64,000 nt of DNA from Viridibacillus arvi (GCF_001274945.1 NZ_LILB01000005.1:934959-998958), one strand, 5' to 3'; shown: positions 1 through 10,192, counted from the first letter of the stretch. The notes: generated by a model from the letters alone, not told the origin. Made by a program: numbers and translations.

Positions 1-938
1 TGGAGCCAACGAGTGGCTCGATTTATTTCAATGGGAAGAAAATCAATAATGTTCCTGCAAATGAAAGACAAGTAAATACTGTATTCCAAGACTATGCCCT
101 ATTCCCACATTTAGATGTGTTTGAAAATGTAGCATTTGGATTGCGTATTAAAAAACTAAAAAATGCTGAAATAACAACTCGTGTAAATGAAGCGTTAAAA
201 TTCGTTAACTTAGAAGGCTATGGCAATCGTGAAATTTCTGAAATGTCCGGTGGTCAACGCCAACGCGTTGCTATCGCTCGAGCAATCGTGAATGATCCTG
301 AAATCATCTTATTAGATGAACCATTATCAGCATTAGATTTAAAGCTTCGTACAGAGATGCAATATGAACTGCGAGAATTACAACAACGACTAGGTAAAAC
401 ATTTGTATTTGTCACACATGATCAAGAAGAAGCATTAGCAATGTCGGATGAAATTTTCGTTTTAAACGAGGGTACTATTCAACAAAGTGGTACGCCAGTT
501 GATATTTATGACGAACCAATTAACCGATTCGTTGCTGATTTCATTGGCGAATCAAATATAGTACCTGGTACGATGATTGAAGACTTTGTCGTGAAATTCG
601 CTGGCAAAACATTCGAATGTGTTGACCAAGGTTTAAATCCTAATGAAAAAATAGACATCGTAATTCGACCTGAAGATTTAGAAATTACGTCACTTGAAAA
701 TGGTAAGCTAGAAGTAACTGTAGATACACAATTATTCCGCGGTGTACATTATGAATTATCTACCTATGATAAAGATGGAAATGAATGGCTTGTACACTCA
801 TTAAAAAAAGCAACAGTTGGTACGAAAATCGGCCTAGATTTTGATCCTGAAGCCATTCACGTTATGCGTCTAAACGAGACAGAGGAAGACTTTGACAAAC
901 GTTTAGAATCATATGGAGATGAAGAAGATGAGAAATAA
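1..938 (+). CDS. potA: Spermidine/putrescine ABC transporter ATP-binding protein, 5' end outside window
   Basis: This is the ATPase of the PotABCD polyamine importer, acting on the inner face of the membrane. The reading frame is open from base 3 to the stop, so 311 residues are visible. The Walker A region and start lie upstream of the window. Seen are the Q-loop stretch [17 protein letters not shown], the ABC signature [15 protein letters not shown], Walker B with [12 protein letters not shown], and the H-loop [15 protein letters not shown]. The last ~100 residues fit the TOBE-type regulatory domain of PotA/MalK-like ATPases. The stop overlaps the start of potB, and potC and potD follow, so the four genes are one operon. 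The identity comes from motifs plus the operon partners. Confidence 0.93.
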   Translation, partial: EPTSGSIYFNGKKINNVPANERQVNTVFQDYALFPHLDVFENVAFGLRIKKLKNAEITTRVNEALKFVNLEGYGNREISEMSGGQRQRVAIARAIVNDPEIILLDEPLSALDLKLRTEMQYELRELQQRLGKTFVFVTHDQEEALAMSDEIFVLNEGTIQQSGTPVDIYDEPINRFVADFIGESNIVPGTMIEDFVVKFAGKTFECVDQGLNPNEKIDIVIRPEDLEITSLENGKLEVTVDTQLFRGVHYELSTYDKDGNEWLVHSLKKATVGTKIGLDFDPEAIHVMRLNETEEDFDKRLESYGDEEDEK

Positions 939-1752
939 CAAAAACAGCCCATTTACACTCGTTCCATATTATTTATGGATTGCTCTCTTTGTAATTGCCC
1001 CTATTATATTAGTTGTGTATTACTCACTTCTTGATTTAAATGGTAATTTTACATTCGCTAACTATCAGAATTTCTTTACAGGCGTTTATTTAAAAATGAC
1101 ACTAAGTTCATTTTGGTACGCATTTCTGATTACCGTATTTTCTTTATTAGTTTCTTATCCTACGGCATATTTAATTACTAAAACAAAGCAAAAACAACTT
1201 TGGCTTATATTAATTATTATTCCATCATGGATTAACTTACTTTTAAAAACGTACGCATTTATTGGGATTTTCGGTATGAGTGGACCGATTAATGCAGTTT
1301 TGAAAACAATTGGCATTCCAGAGCAACAAATCTTATTTACTGATGCTAGTTTTGTTTTTGTGGCTGTTTATATTTTCATTCCGTTTATGATTTTGCCGAT
1401 TTTCAATGCATTGGATAAATTAAATCCAGCACTTATTTATGCTTCTCGTGATTTAGGTGCTTCAAAACTGACTACATTCCGTCGAGTTATACTACCACTG
1501 ACAATGAACGGTGTTAAATCAGGAATTCAAGCAGTATTTATCCCTTCATTATCTCTATTTATGATAACTCGACTTATTGCAGGTAACCGAGTTATTACAC
1601 TTGGGACTGCAATTGAACAACAGTTTTTGGTTACTCAGAACTGGGGAATGGGTTCGACAATCGCAGTTTTCTTAATACTATTTATGTTCATCATCATGCT
1701 ACTCACTGGTCAAAAAGAGAAAGGGGCATCACAAAATGGAAAAGCTAAGTAA
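928..1752 (+). CDS. potB: Spermidine/putrescine ABC transporter permease PotB
   Basis: First membrane permease of the polyamine importer, about 274 residues. Six hydrophobic segments are visible, starting with [20 protein letters not shown]. The EAA-type loop that docks on the ATPase is present near residues 170-190 ([20 protein letters not shown]). I place the start at the ATG at 928 (protein begins MRNNKNSPF) because GGAG at 915-918 sits nine bases before it. An in-frame ATG at 913 lies on top of that ribosome site and is less likely. The gene overlaps potA by 11 bases and potC by 17, which indicates translational coupling. Confidence 0.92.
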   Translation: MRNNKNSPFTLVPYYLWIALFVIAPIILVVYYSLLDLNGNFTFANYQNFFTGVYLKMTLSSFWYAFLITVFSLLVSYPTAYLITKTKQKQLWLILIIIPSWINLLLKTYAFIGIFGMSGPINAVLKTIGIPEQQILFTDASFVFVAVYIFIPFMILPIFNALDKLNPALIYASRDLGASKLTTFRRVILPLTMNGVKSGIQAVFIPSLSLFMITRLIAGNRVITLGTAIEQQFLVTQNWGMGSTIAVFLILFMFIIMLLTGQKEKGASQNGKAK

Positions 1753-2539
1753 AGGTTCAAAGCTGTATTTAGCTTTGGTATTTGTCGTTTTGTATGCGCC
1801 TATTCTGTTTTTAGTATTTTACTCTTTTAACAGTGGCGGAACGATGACAAATTTTGAATCATTTACGTTGGAACATTATAAAGCTGTATTTGATGATACA
1901 CGTTTGATCAACATTTTAATTAATACAGTTGTAGTAGCATTATTGTCCGCACTCATTTCCACTATGATTGGGACTCTTGGTGCGATTGGAATTGTTTCGA
2001 TACGCAATCACAAACTACGTAACACTGTTCTTTCGCTTAATAATATTTTAATTGTAAGTCCAGACGTTATTATTGGGGCATCTTTCTTGATCTTATTCAC
2101 AATGGTTGGAGTTAATTTAGGCTTTAGTTCTGTATTATTAGCTCACGTTGCTTTTAGTATCCCAATTGTTGTCATTATGGTTTTACCTAAGTTACAAGAA
2201 ATGAATTCTTCTCTAATCGATGCCGCACTTGATTTAGGTGCATCACGTCGCGATATTTTAACTCGTGTTATTTTACCTTATATCAAACCAGGTATTTTCG
2301 CTGGATTCTTTTTAGCTTTAACTTATTCCCTTGATGATTTCGCAGTGACGTTTTTCGTTACCGGAAATGGCTTTAGTACTTTATCCGTTGAAATCTATTC
2401 TATGGCACGCGCTGGTGTGTCTTTAACTGTTAATGCTATCTCAGGCTTAGTATTCTTTGTTACGATGTTACTTGTGCTCGGTTATTACTTCATCACAAAC
2501 CGTAGTAAAGGCGCTCGTGGATCGGAGGTTCCTAAATGA
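1736..2539 (+). CDS. potC: Spermidine/putrescine ABC transporter permease PotC
   Basis: Second permease of the polyamine importer, 267 residues, with about six membrane segments (first: LYLALVFVVLYAPILFLVFY). The conserved cytoplasmic EAA loop reads LIDAALDLGASRRDILTRVI, as in PotC. The stretch YSLDDFAVTFFVTG is typical of the PotC/PotI family. AAAGGGG at 1724-1730 serves the ATG at 1736. The gene overlaps potB upstream and shares an ATGA stop/start with potD downstream. It works as a heterodimer with PotB over two PotA subunits. Confidence 0.93.
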   Translation: MEKLSKGSKLYLALVFVVLYAPILFLVFYSFNSGGTMTNFESFTLEHYKAVFDDTRLINILINTVVVALLSALISTMIGTLGAIGIVSIRNHKLRNTVLSLNNILIVSPDVIIGASFLILFTMVGVNLGFSSVLLAHVAFSIPIVVIMVLPKLQEMNSSLIDAALDLGASRRDILTRVILPYIKPGIFAGFFLALTYSLDDFAVTFFVTGNGFSTLSVEIYSMARAGVSLTVNAISGLVFFVTMLLVLGYYFITNRSKGARGSEVPK

Positions 2540-3609
2540 AGTCATTAGTACGCTATACAGTTGGCATAATTCTTGTTTGCGCAGTACTGATGTATGCTGC
2601 AAGTGTAATGGACCAAACTTCCGGGAAATCAGGGAAAGATATTTTAACCATATACAACTGGGGCGAATATATTGACCCTGACTTACTGAAACAATTTGAA
2701 AAAGAAACTGGTATTCACGTTATTTATGAAACATTTGATTCAAACGAAGCGATGATGACGAAAATTGAGCAAGGTGGTACATCTTATGATATTTCGATGC
2801 CATCTGAATACACAATCGAGCAAATGAAAGAACGTGAATTACTACTTCCTATCGATTACAAACAAATTCCGAATATCAAGAATATCGATGAAGATTTCTT
2901 GGATTTGGATTTTGATCCGAAGAATAAATACTCTGTCCCTTATTTTTGGGGGACTGTAGGGATTGTTTATAATACAAAAATGTTAAAAGGACAAAATTTT
3001 GATAGTTGGGATGATCTTTGGGATCCTTCTCTAAAAGGCAAAGTGATATTAGTTGATAGTGCTCGTGAAGTTTTAGGTGTTAGCTTAAACAGTATGGGAA
3101 AATCACTTAATTCTACTGATACTGATGAATTAAAGGCAGCAACTGACAAATTAATAAAAATGGCTCCGAATGTCAAAGCTATTATCGGAGATGAAGTAAC
3201 TCAATTAATGGTCAATGGTGATGCCTCTGTAGCTTTAACTTGGTCAGGTCAAGCCGCTGATATGATGTATGAGAATGAAGACTTAACATACAATGTACCA
3301 TCAGAAGGTTCGAATTTATGGTTTGATAACATGGTTATTCCTAAAACGTCTAAAAACATCACAGGTGCTCATAAATTCATTAACTTTATGTTAGATCCTG
3401 AAGTGGCTGCTCAAAATGCAGATTATGTAGGATACTCTACACCGAATAAAGCTGCATTAAAATTAATGGATCCGGAAGTAGTAAACGACGAACGCTACTA
3501 TCCATCAAAAGAAGTTCGAAATAATTTGCATGTGTATAAAAATTTAGGTAAAGAAAAAATCGGTGAGTACAATGAGTTTTTCTTGAAATTTAAAATGTCC
3601 ATACGATAA
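2536..3609 (+). CDS. potD: Spermidine/putrescine-binding protein PotD
   Basis: Extracellular substrate-binding protein of the importer, 357 residues. After one N-terminal hydrophobic segment the mature part begins with ILTIYNWGEYIDPDLLKQFE, the PotD/PotF opening. Conserved binding-site regions such as PYFWGTVGIVYN and ALTWSGQAADM are present. The hydrophobic segment contains one Cys (GIILVCAVLMY), but the residue before it is Val, so it is a poor lipobox. The protein may stay anchored by an uncleaved N-terminal helix instead of being a lipoprotein. The start ATG overlaps the potC stop (ATGA). A strong terminator follows, so this is the last gene of the operon. Confidence 0.93.
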   Translation: MKSLVRYTVGIILVCAVLMYAASVMDQTSGKSGKDILTIYNWGEYIDPDLLKQFEKETGIHVIYETFDSNEAMMTKIEQGGTSYDISMPSEYTIEQMKERELLLPIDYKQIPNIKNIDEDFLDLDFDPKNKYSVPYFWGTVGIVYNTKMLKGQNFDSWDDLWDPSLKGKVILVDSAREVLGVSLNSMGKSLNSTDTDELKAATDKLIKMAPNVKAIIGDEVTQLMVNGDASVALTWSGQAADMMYENEDLTYNVPSEGSNLWFDNMVIPKTSKNITGAHKFINFMLDPEVAAQNADYVGYSTPNKAALKLMDPEVVNDERYYPSKEVRNNLHVYKNLGKEKIGEYNEFFLKFKMSIR

Positions 3610-3613
3610 AATA

Positions 3614-3654
3614 AAGAAGCTCGGTAGGTGTAAACCTTACTGAGCTTCTTTTGT
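3614..3654 (+). terminator. Rho-independent terminator of the potABCD operon
   Basis: A hairpin with arms AAGAAGCTCGGTAGG and CCTTACTGAGCTTCTT closes around a short loop and is followed by TTTT. It begins four bases after the potD stop and ends the operon. Confidence 0.88.
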
Positions 3655-3739
3655 TGCTTAACATCTGAACAAGCTGTATAATTCTAACAGCGACATTAAT
3701 TAGCAACACGAAATACTTCTTCGAGAAAGAGTGAAATAT

Positions 3740-4909
3740 ATGAAATCCTCTAATAAATTGGCATTGATTTTATTAATGTTTAATATGTTCATCACGATGA
3801 GTGCCGTTGGTCTTATTATTCCTGTTATGCCCACATATTTAAAACTGTTTGGTGCAGCAGGACAAGTACTCGGCTTTTTAATAGCTATTATAGCTTTTGC
3901 ACAGTTTCTGTTCTCTCCTATCGCAGGTAATCTATCTGACAAAATAGGCCGGAAAAGATTAATAGTTTTTGGCTTAATTTTAAACGGAATTGCACAAATC
4001 TCTTTTGGCTTATCTACAGAACTTTGGATGCTATTCGTTTGTCGATTCTTAACAGGAGTCGGATCTGCCTTTATCGTACCCCCAATTATGGCCTATGTAG
4101 CAGATATTACAACCATTGATGAACGCGGAAAAGCGATGGGTCAAATCGGTGCAGCGATTTCACTAGGCTTTATGATTGGGCCTGGAATTGGAGGCTTTTT
4201 GTCTAATGTTAGTTTACACTTCCCATTCTATTTTGCAGGGTCTGCTTCTATACTCGCAGGAGTGCTATCTCTCATCTTACTACCAGCGACAAAACCTATA
4301 ATACAGAATGCTGTAAAAGGTGATAACATATTCAAGCAATTAACCCGTTCATTCCATGCCTCATACTTTGTACTACTTATTGTTGTCTTTGTATTCTCAT
4401 TTGGAATTTCAAATTTCCAAGCGACATTATCGATGTTCTTAACATATAAGTTTGCATACACTGCAACTGATATCGCCATATTAATGACTGTTGGTGGTTT
4501 TGTTGGTGTCATTGTCCAAGGCTTTGCATTAAATACGTTATTTAAAAAATTCGGCGAAATGAAGATTATATTATTTGGTCTTGCAGTTGCATCTATAAGT
4601 ATGCTAGGAATATTATTCGTTAGTGGATTCTTTATCATGTTACTTGTAGCAACTATATTCTCAACAGCTACAACTTTAATTCGCCCAGCTGTTAATACAC
4701 TAATTTCAAAAACTGCTGGTAATGAACAAGGTTTTGCTGCTGGTATGAATAATGCATACATGAGTTTAGGTAATATGATTGGTCCTGCACTTGCAGGAAT
4801 ATTATTCGATTGGAATATGAATAGTCCATATGTTTTCGGGACAATTATTCTTGTTAGTTGCTTCTCCTTAACTGCGATTTGGTCAAAGAAAAAAGCAACA
4901 CTTGCTTAA
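3740..4909 (+). CDS. MFS transporter, multidrug-efflux type
   Basis: Major facilitator protein of about 389 residues with 12 predicted membrane segments. The motif A loop between helices 2 and 3 reads GNLSDKIGRKRLIVFG. The drug:H+ antiporter (DHA1) motif C region in helix 5 is GFMIGPGIGGFLS. Helix 1 carries GLIIPVMPTYLK, also typical of 12-helix drug exporters such as NorA/Bmr/TetA relatives. I place the start at ATG 3740 because AGAAAGAG lies about eight bases upstream. A GTG at 3731 in the same frame is the alternative. It stands alone between two terminators. The substrate cannot be read from sequence. Confidence 0.85.
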   Translation: MKSSNKLALILLMFNMFITMSAVGLIIPVMPTYLKLFGAAGQVLGFLIAIIAFAQFLFSPIAGNLSDKIGRKRLIVFGLILNGIAQISFGLSTELWMLFVCRFLTGVGSAFIVPPIMAYVADITTIDERGKAMGQIGAAISLGFMIGPGIGGFLSNVSLHFPFYFAGSASILAGVLSLILLPATKPIIQNAVKGDNIFKQLTRSFHASYFVLLIVVFVFSFGISNFQATLSMFLTYKFAYTATDIAILMTVGGFVGVIVQGFALNTLFKKFGEMKIILFGLAVASISMLGILFVSGFFIMLLVATIFSTATTLIRPAVNTLISKTAGNEQGFAAGMNNAYMSLGNMIGPALAGILFDWNMNSPYVFGTIILVSCFSLTAIWSKKKATLA

Positions 4910-4921
4910 TTAAATATATTT

Positions 4922-4951
4922 AAAGGCGGCTCATACTCGAGCCGCCTTTTT
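4922..4951. terminator. Bidirectional terminator between convergent genes
   Basis: A GC-rich hairpin (AAGGCGGCTC / GAGCCGCCTT) is followed by a T run on the + strand and preceded by A residues, so it can stop the MFS gene on + and the eight-gene operon on -. It overlaps the stop codon of the - strand gene by a base or two. Confidence 0.88.
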
Positions 4952-7550
4952 AACGTGTTTTTTTATTTTTTAATAGTTCACTAACATTGAGGTGGTCTTC
5001 ATGTTTAGTTTCTTTTTTTGTTCTACGAAGTCCCTTTGGAATATTCAGTAATGAAGTCAAACCGAAACGTCTTAATGTGATATCAATAAAGAACAATAAC
5101 ATCGCAGTAAACACCAACCATTGTGCAATGCTCTGCTCGTTTGAACTTGATGTAGGAAGCTTACGAAAGGCTTCTGCTGGATCTGTTAGTTCCTTACCAT
5201 CAGTTTTTGTTGAAAGCTCTTTTAATAACTTTGTATTGTCAGGCTGTATTTTATATTCTGTACTATAAGGAATAGTCAATCCCGCTTGATACATACCTTT
5301 TTCATCATTTGAAACTCTGAAGAATACTAATCCAGGTCCATGTTCAAAATTCACACGTGTTTTACCAGGCGCTAAAGGTTCTTCATTGATTGATAACTCT
5401 TCACCTTTTTCATCTACAACCACTATGTCCATAAAGGCCGATTGTGCTGTCGGGTCTGAAACGATAAAAGAACCATCGCTTTGCTGTTGGATATTATAGG
5501 GTACCTCATTGTAAGCAGGGAGTAGCTCCGACACAGTCGTGTTCCAAAAATCCGACCACCCTTGAAAGCGAGCCCAATCTCCACTCCACTTGCCTGTTGT
5601 ATCCGATGTGAAGGCCATTGTCTTTCCTAAACCGTATTTCCATTCAGCAAAGACTGGATCATCCTTTTCACTTTCAGCAATGACATTAGCCGTTTGCTTT
5701 GCTGTAGTAGCGATGTAAGCATTCATTTTCGGCACGCCATCTTTAAATAGACTTTGCCATTTTGTCCCTCCACCAATGATGGGATAAAACGGATTGTCTT
5801 CAATATATGTGCGAGTCAACATCGACGTTTCACGAGAAAGTATAGATGGAATTGTTTCTTCATCTGCTACATCATAGAATCGACCTGCACCTGCTTCTGC
5901 TAAATATTGAAGTAAACTCCGATCAGAATCTTGTCCAATCGCAACTGTAGAAAGTGTAATATTCGCTTTTTTACCTTCCGCAATTAGCTGCTCATAAGAA
6001 TTATTTGTTGCTGCCTGACCATCTGTTAATAATATAATATGCTTGCGCTGTAATTTTATATCTTGCATACGTTCATAAGCTAAGCTTAATGATGTATAAA
6101 TTTCAGTTCCCCCATTTGGTGCGACAGATAAAATTTGCTCAATAGCTTGCTTTTTATCTTTTAACGGGGTTGGGGGAATAATTTCCCATGGCCTATCGTC
6201 AAACGCGATAAATCCAAACGTATCCTCCTCACGTAATAATTCAACTGATCGTGCAGCTGCTTCTTTTGCTAAATTAATTTTGTTGCCACTCATACTCCCT
6301 GAACGGTCTAAGACAATTGTTAAACCAAGAGAAGGAATCTGTTCTTTACCCTTTACTTCCATTTCAACAGGTAAAATGGTCTCAATCGGCGTTTTGAAAT
6401 AACCACCGAGACCAAAACTATTTTCCCCACCAATCATCATAAATCCCATTCCAAAGTTTTTCACTGCCTGTTCAATCATAGTCATTTTCTTTTCCCCGAC
6501 TAAATGCCCTGAGACATTGTCAAAAATAATAGCATCATAGCCAATATAAGATGACTGCATTGACGGTAATTCTATCGCCGAGATGTCATCTACCTTCATC
6601 GTACTCTGGTCAATGATATTTGATAGACTACTCGATTTCACATCATCTCCGTGTACTAATAATATACGTGGGGTTCCTTGTACAGTGGTTACACTCGTTA
6701 ATTCATTATTTTCAAGTAAGGCATCTTCTGCCATTTTAAGTTGTACATCATATTTAATGAGACCGTCACCTTTTGCCGTATGCCGGAACGTAACTGTATT
6801 TGAACCACTATCTAACTGGACTTTTTGTTTTTCAATTACTTTATCATTCGCCGATAAAAGTAACTCACCAGTCGTATTTGTCGATGCTTCTATTTGTACC
6901 GTTAACTGTTGCCGTTCACCTTTATATGCTACTGGTGGCGTTTCAAAAGATGTAATGGCAACATCTTGTTTTACTGGTTTATCTACTTTTACTGTATCAA
7001 TTTGAATATTACTATTTTGTAGCCTACTAAGTTGATCCATTGTTGAACCCGCTGTTTCTACTCCATCTGAAAATAATACAATACGAGTAGCCTTATTGCG
7101 ATCTACTACATTCGATACTAGCTGTAAGGCATTTGCTAAATTGGTTTGTCCACTATCTTTTAAAGCTGACCATACTGGCAAATTGATGTTATCAGCGGTT
7201 AAGCCAAGATCAGTCTGTACTCCTGAAGCAAAGCTATAAACCCCTTTAGATTGGTAATCCTTACTACTTTCAATACTTTCTTGAATCCAACTTGCAATAT
7301 CTTTTTCAGTTCCTTTCATTGAGGCAGACCGATCTACTAAAAAGACTACTTGTTCTTCCTTTACAGGCAATAAAATATAAGGGGCACTTAATGCAAAAAT
7401 AAGTAAACTGATTGCTACTACACGCATGTAGAAAATAATTTTATGTTCTTTATTATAACGCTTGCTACTTTGTAGCCATGCCCATCCAAAATACATTAGA
7501 ACTGGTATGAATAACAAAAGATAGAGAGGGTGATCAATGCGTAAATCCAT
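4950..7550 (-). CDS. Membrane protein with two vWA domains flanking a glutamine-amidotransferase-like domain
   Basis: About 866 residues. Two N-terminal membrane helices (LYLLLFIPVLMYFGWAW and VVAISLLIFALSAPYILL) are followed by a first vWA domain with the metal site DRSASM. A middle region has a class I amidotransferase-like fold (ILLVHGD, MIGGENSFGLGGY), without a clear catalytic Cys. A second vWA domain follows with DRSGSM, a conserved Thr in GGTEIY and LTDGQ. A C-terminal helix lies near the end (WLVFTAMLLFFIDITL). vWA domains bind protein partners through a metal ion and often work with MoxR AAA+ ATPases. I place the start at ATG 7550, served by GGGAGG 12 bases upstream inside the previous gene. 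It overlaps that gene by 17 bases and is the last of the operon. The cellular role is unknown. Confidence 0.85.
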   Translation of the reverse strand: MDLRIDHPLYLLLFIPVLMYFGWAWLQSSKRYNKEHKIIFYMRVVAISLLIFALSAPYILLPVKEEQVVFLVDRSASMKGTEKDIASWIQESIESSKDYQSKGVYSFASGVQTDLGLTADNINLPVWSALKDSGQTNLANALQLVSNVVDRNKATRIVLFSDGVETAGSTMDQLSRLQNSNIQIDTVKVDKPVKQDVAITSFETPPVAYKGERQQLTVQIEASTNTTGELLLSANDKVIEKQKVQLDSGSNTVTFRHTAKGDGLIKYDVQLKMAEDALLENNELTSVTTVQGTPRILLVHGDDVKSSSLSNIIDQSTMKVDDISAIELPSMQSSYIGYDAIIFDNVSGHLVGEKKMTMIEQAVKNFGMGFMMIGGENSFGLGGYFKTPIETILPVEMEVKGKEQIPSLGLTIVLDRSGSMSGNKINLAKEAAARSVELLREEDTFGFIAFDDRPWEIIPPTPLKDKKQAIEQILSVAPNGGTEIYTSLSLAYERMQDIKLQRKHIILLTDGQAATNNSYEQLIAEGKKANITLSTVAIGQDSDRSLLQYLAEAGAGRFYDVADEETIPSILSRETSMLTRTYIEDNPFYPIIGGGTKWQSLFKDGVPKMNAYIATTAKQTANVIAESEKDDPVFAEWKYGLGKTMAFTSDTTGKWSGDWARFQGWSDFWNTTVSELLPAYNEVPYNIQQQSDGSFIVSDPTAQSAFMDIVVVDEKGEELSINEEPLAPGKTRVNFEHGPGLVFFRVSNDEKGMYQAGLTIPYSTEYKIQPDNTKLLKELSTKTDGKELTDPAEAFRKLPTSSSNEQSIAQWLVFTAMLLFFIDITLRRFGLTSLLNIPKGLRRTKKETKHEDHLNVSELLKNKKTR

Positions 7551-9303
7551 ATCGACGTTGCACCTCCCATTCAACTAGTAATAATGTGATAATCAACAAT
7601 AATAATAATGGCACTAGGGGTTGCTGTATAAAATTTGTTGCTTTTTTATCCATAGTCTCTCCATATTCAAATGAAGTCCCTTTAGCAATTACTTTTTCTT
7701 GCTGCTGTAATGTAACTACGAAGCGTTTTTCCTCATTACCCGATTTCATCATATAGAATCCTGGTTTAGTAGGTGCGATAAAACTGTTACCATCTTCAAA
7801 GCTACGAATGTATTCCCCGTCTTGAGTATATATTTCATACCCTTTTTCTCCACCGTCTATTCCTGCCAAAGAAATAATACGTCTTTCATTCGGTGAAAAC
7901 GTGCCAATATCACTACCACTACTAGCAAGGCTTTCTTTTGCACTCCATAAGAATAAAGGGAATGAAGGGTGAAGCGGCCAATCTGTCATTTGTATATCCG
8001 CTAAGACGGCAATATGTCCTATAGGTGAAATTTGAATAAATGGCGCATCTCCAATTGTTGCAATTGTTTTATAATCTGTAAACGCAGGATACAACTCATT
8101 GACGTATACATCCTTTATTGGAGCATAAGCAAAGAGGTTAGAATCCTTCGTTTTCAGTTCTCCCTTTACTTCTTTTGCTTTTTTATCATCACGCCCAATT
8201 AAAAGAACTGGTTGCTTTTGTTGTTCTAATAACCTCGTTTGGTTTGTAACGATGATTGCATCATCCTTCGAATCACCTAATTGTAATGATGGTACTATGC
8301 TTACTGGGAAATCCATCGCCTGAAAGGCTTTTTGTACTAATTGCTGTAACCCTTGATCGACTAAAATTTTAGATATATTCTGCTGTATCAAAATGGTCAT
8401 TTCGTTATCTACTTTGTAGTCATCCTTGACCTTTAACTTAGCTGTTAGAGCTGTTTGATTAGGGAGATTATCGAAGAGAACACGTTCTTCTTTATTTGCA
8501 GGGATAGTAATTTTCTTTTTTGTTAACTCTTTACCTGTATCATTAGTAATTAAAATTGTTACTTGTTGTTCTTTACTCGTATCATTTTTCACTTGAGTAA
8601 TTGCCTTTAGCTGACCTTCTACTTTTGTTGCACCAAAGCGCTGCAATGAAATGTTCTGTAGGTCATCTGGTGCCCCTTTAACAATCCATTTAACGTCTGG
8701 TAATTCCAATGGTAATTGGTCACGTTCTATTGCATCCGTGAACAAATAAATAACTGTTGATTTCTTGCTAATGAATGTTTGTAAAAAATCTAACATTGTT
8801 GGAAACTGTTCATTAGCATATGTAACTTCTAAAGATTTTACGGCATTTTGAATCGTCTTAGTATTTGTTTCATTACGCAATACTACTTGTGGTTCTAATC
8901 CAGTTGTAATAATTGTAACAGCCTTCCCACCGAGCTTATTTGTTAAATCTAGCATCTCTTTTTGATGTGCCTCAAATATCGTTTGCCCTTCATTTTCTGA
9001 TAGCATTGTAGCGGATGTATCTACTACCCAAATAATTTGATTACCAGCAATAGATTTTGTTTTCCAATACGGTTGTAATAATGCGATAACAAGTAAAATA
9101 AGGCCAAGCATTTGCAAATAAAATAAGGCATTTCTTTGTAAATGCTGTAAATAAGGTGAAGCTTTTGTTTCTTTCATTACTTCGTCCCAAAAAAGCGTGG
9201 AAGAAATTTGTTTCACCACATATTTTTTACGGAAAAAATAATAAATTAATACCGTTAGAGGAAAGATTGCTGTTAATAGAAACGGTAGTTGATTAAATCC
9301 CAT
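7534..9303 (-). CDS. BatA-type membrane protein with N-terminal aerotolerance domain and vWA domain
   Basis: 589 residues. The first ~80 residues have two helices around a linker (LPFLLTAIFPLTVLIYYFF, LQMLGLILLVIALLQPYW), matching the BatA/aerotolerance-regulator N-terminal domain. A vWA domain follows with WVVDTSATM at the metal site, where the last MIDAS position is Thr instead of the usual Ser. A C-terminal helix (LVPLLLLLIITLLLVEW) anchors the other end. The central ~300 residues are probably extracellular. It lies directly downstream of the DUF58 gene and overlaps the next vWA gene. BatA-like proteins are known partners of MoxR ATPases in bacteroidetes and spirochaetes. The role in Firmicutes is not established. 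Confidence 0.82.
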   Translation of the reverse strand: MGFNQLPFLLTAIFPLTVLIYYFFRKKYVVKQISSTLFWDEVMKETKASPYLQHLQRNALFYLQMLGLILLVIALLQPYWKTKSIAGNQIIWVVDTSATMLSENEGQTIFEAHQKEMLDLTNKLGGKAVTIITTGLEPQVVLRNETNTKTIQNAVKSLEVTYANEQFPTMLDFLQTFISKKSTVIYLFTDAIERDQLPLELPDVKWIVKGAPDDLQNISLQRFGATKVEGQLKAITQVKNDTSKEQQVTILITNDTGKELTKKKITIPANKEERVLFDNLPNQTALTAKLKVKDDYKVDNEMTILIQQNISKILVDQGLQQLVQKAFQAMDFPVSIVPSLQLGDSKDDAIIVTNQTRLLEQQKQPVLLIGRDDKKAKEVKGELKTKDSNLFAYAPIKDVYVNELYPAFTDYKTIATIGDAPFIQISPIGHIAVLADIQMTDWPLHPSFPLFLWSAKESLASSGSDIGTFSPNERRIISLAGIDGGEKGYEIYTQDGEYIRSFEDGNSFIAPTKPGFYMMKSGNEEKRFVVTLQQQEKVIAKGTSFEYGETMDKKATNFIQQPLVPLLLLLIITLLLVEWEVQRRYGFTH

Positions 9304-9313
9304 TTACTTCACC

Positions 9314-10192
9314 TCACTGTAACCATTTTGCTTTGACTAGTTGATTAAATAGAACGTGTTGGAGCCCATCTATCACTTGCACAGTTAATTGCTGTACACC
9401 ATATTTTCTACATATTGTCTCAAGCTCTAATTGATGTCTCTGTTGTTTCTCTTCATATGATCGAAGTACATTTTGTGACATTGATACATTAACACTCGAT
9501 GAAGTCTCAACATCAACTAATCGTACATCCCCAGAGTAAGTTGGTAATTTTTCATCAGCAGACTGTATTTGGAGAAGTCGAACATCCTTTGCAAATCTCG
9601 GCGTTTTACTTAAAAAAGCACTCCACTTTTCAAGTGGTTCAAGCACATCTGAAATGATGATCAATATCGTTGCATCCTTAGGCAAAGTTTGTAAAGCATG
9701 TTCAGCAAAAGATTTAGTGAACTTTGGTTCCGATAAATCTGATACAGTCTTTTCATATGCCTTTTGATAAGTTGCCCCCTTGCGACGAAATGGTGGTGTC
9801 GGCTTGTCTGATACATATGAAAATGATAATCGATCATCCTTATTTAACACCATAAGGCCAAACGCGGTAGTTAGCTGTCTTGCGAATAGCCATTTTGCTT
9901 CCCCCCCCATCGATTTCGTTGTATCAAGTACTATATGAACACGCATCTCTTGCTCATCTAAAAAGCGTTTAATAAAGAATTTCTCAGTTCTCGCAAAGAC
10001 ATTCCAATCCAATTGTCGAACATCGTCACCTGGATGATATTCTCTAAAATCAGAGAAATCTAGTGATGCACCAAAGCGCTGTGACCGATGCGTTCCTTTA
10101 TGATGTCCACGTATTTTCGTTGCTGTACTTAAAGACAACCGGCGAATTTTACTAGCCCATTCATTTGGCAGCAAAAAATTTGATTGCATCAT
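9314..10192 (-). CDS. DUF58 domain protein, partner of MoxR ATPase
   Basis: 292 residues. The DUF58 hallmark is clear near residues 50-90: FREYHPGDDVRQLDWNVFAR followed by KRFLDEQEMRVHIVLDTTKSM. The latter begins a vWA-like fold with a DTTKSM metal-site variant. No membrane helix is evident, so it is probably cytoplasmic. The start ATG overlaps the stop of the MoxR gene (ATGA), which indicates translational coupling. MoxR-DUF58 gene pairs are widespread in bacteria and often precede vWA or transglutaminase membrane proteins. The biochemical function of DUF58 is unknown. Confidence 0.9.
   Translation of the reverse strand: MMQSNFLLPNEWASKIRRLSLSTATKIRGHHKGTHRSQRFGASLDFSDFREYHPGDDVRQLDWNVFARTEKFFIKRFLDEQEMRVHIVLDTTKSMGGEAKWLFARQLTTAFGLMVLNKDDRLSFSYVSDKPTPPFRRKGATYQKAYEKTVSDLSEPKFTKSFAEHALQTLPKDATILIIISDVLEPLEKWSAFLSKTPRFAKDVRLLQIQSADEKLPTYSGDVRLVDVETSSSVNVSMSQNVLRSYEEKQQRHQLELETICRKYGVQQLTVQVIDGLQHVLFNQLVKAKWLQ

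Noticed and set aside
4228-4761. 177-codon - frame opposite the MFS gene
   Set aside because: Antisense shadow of membrane-protein codons; no ribosome site, no family.
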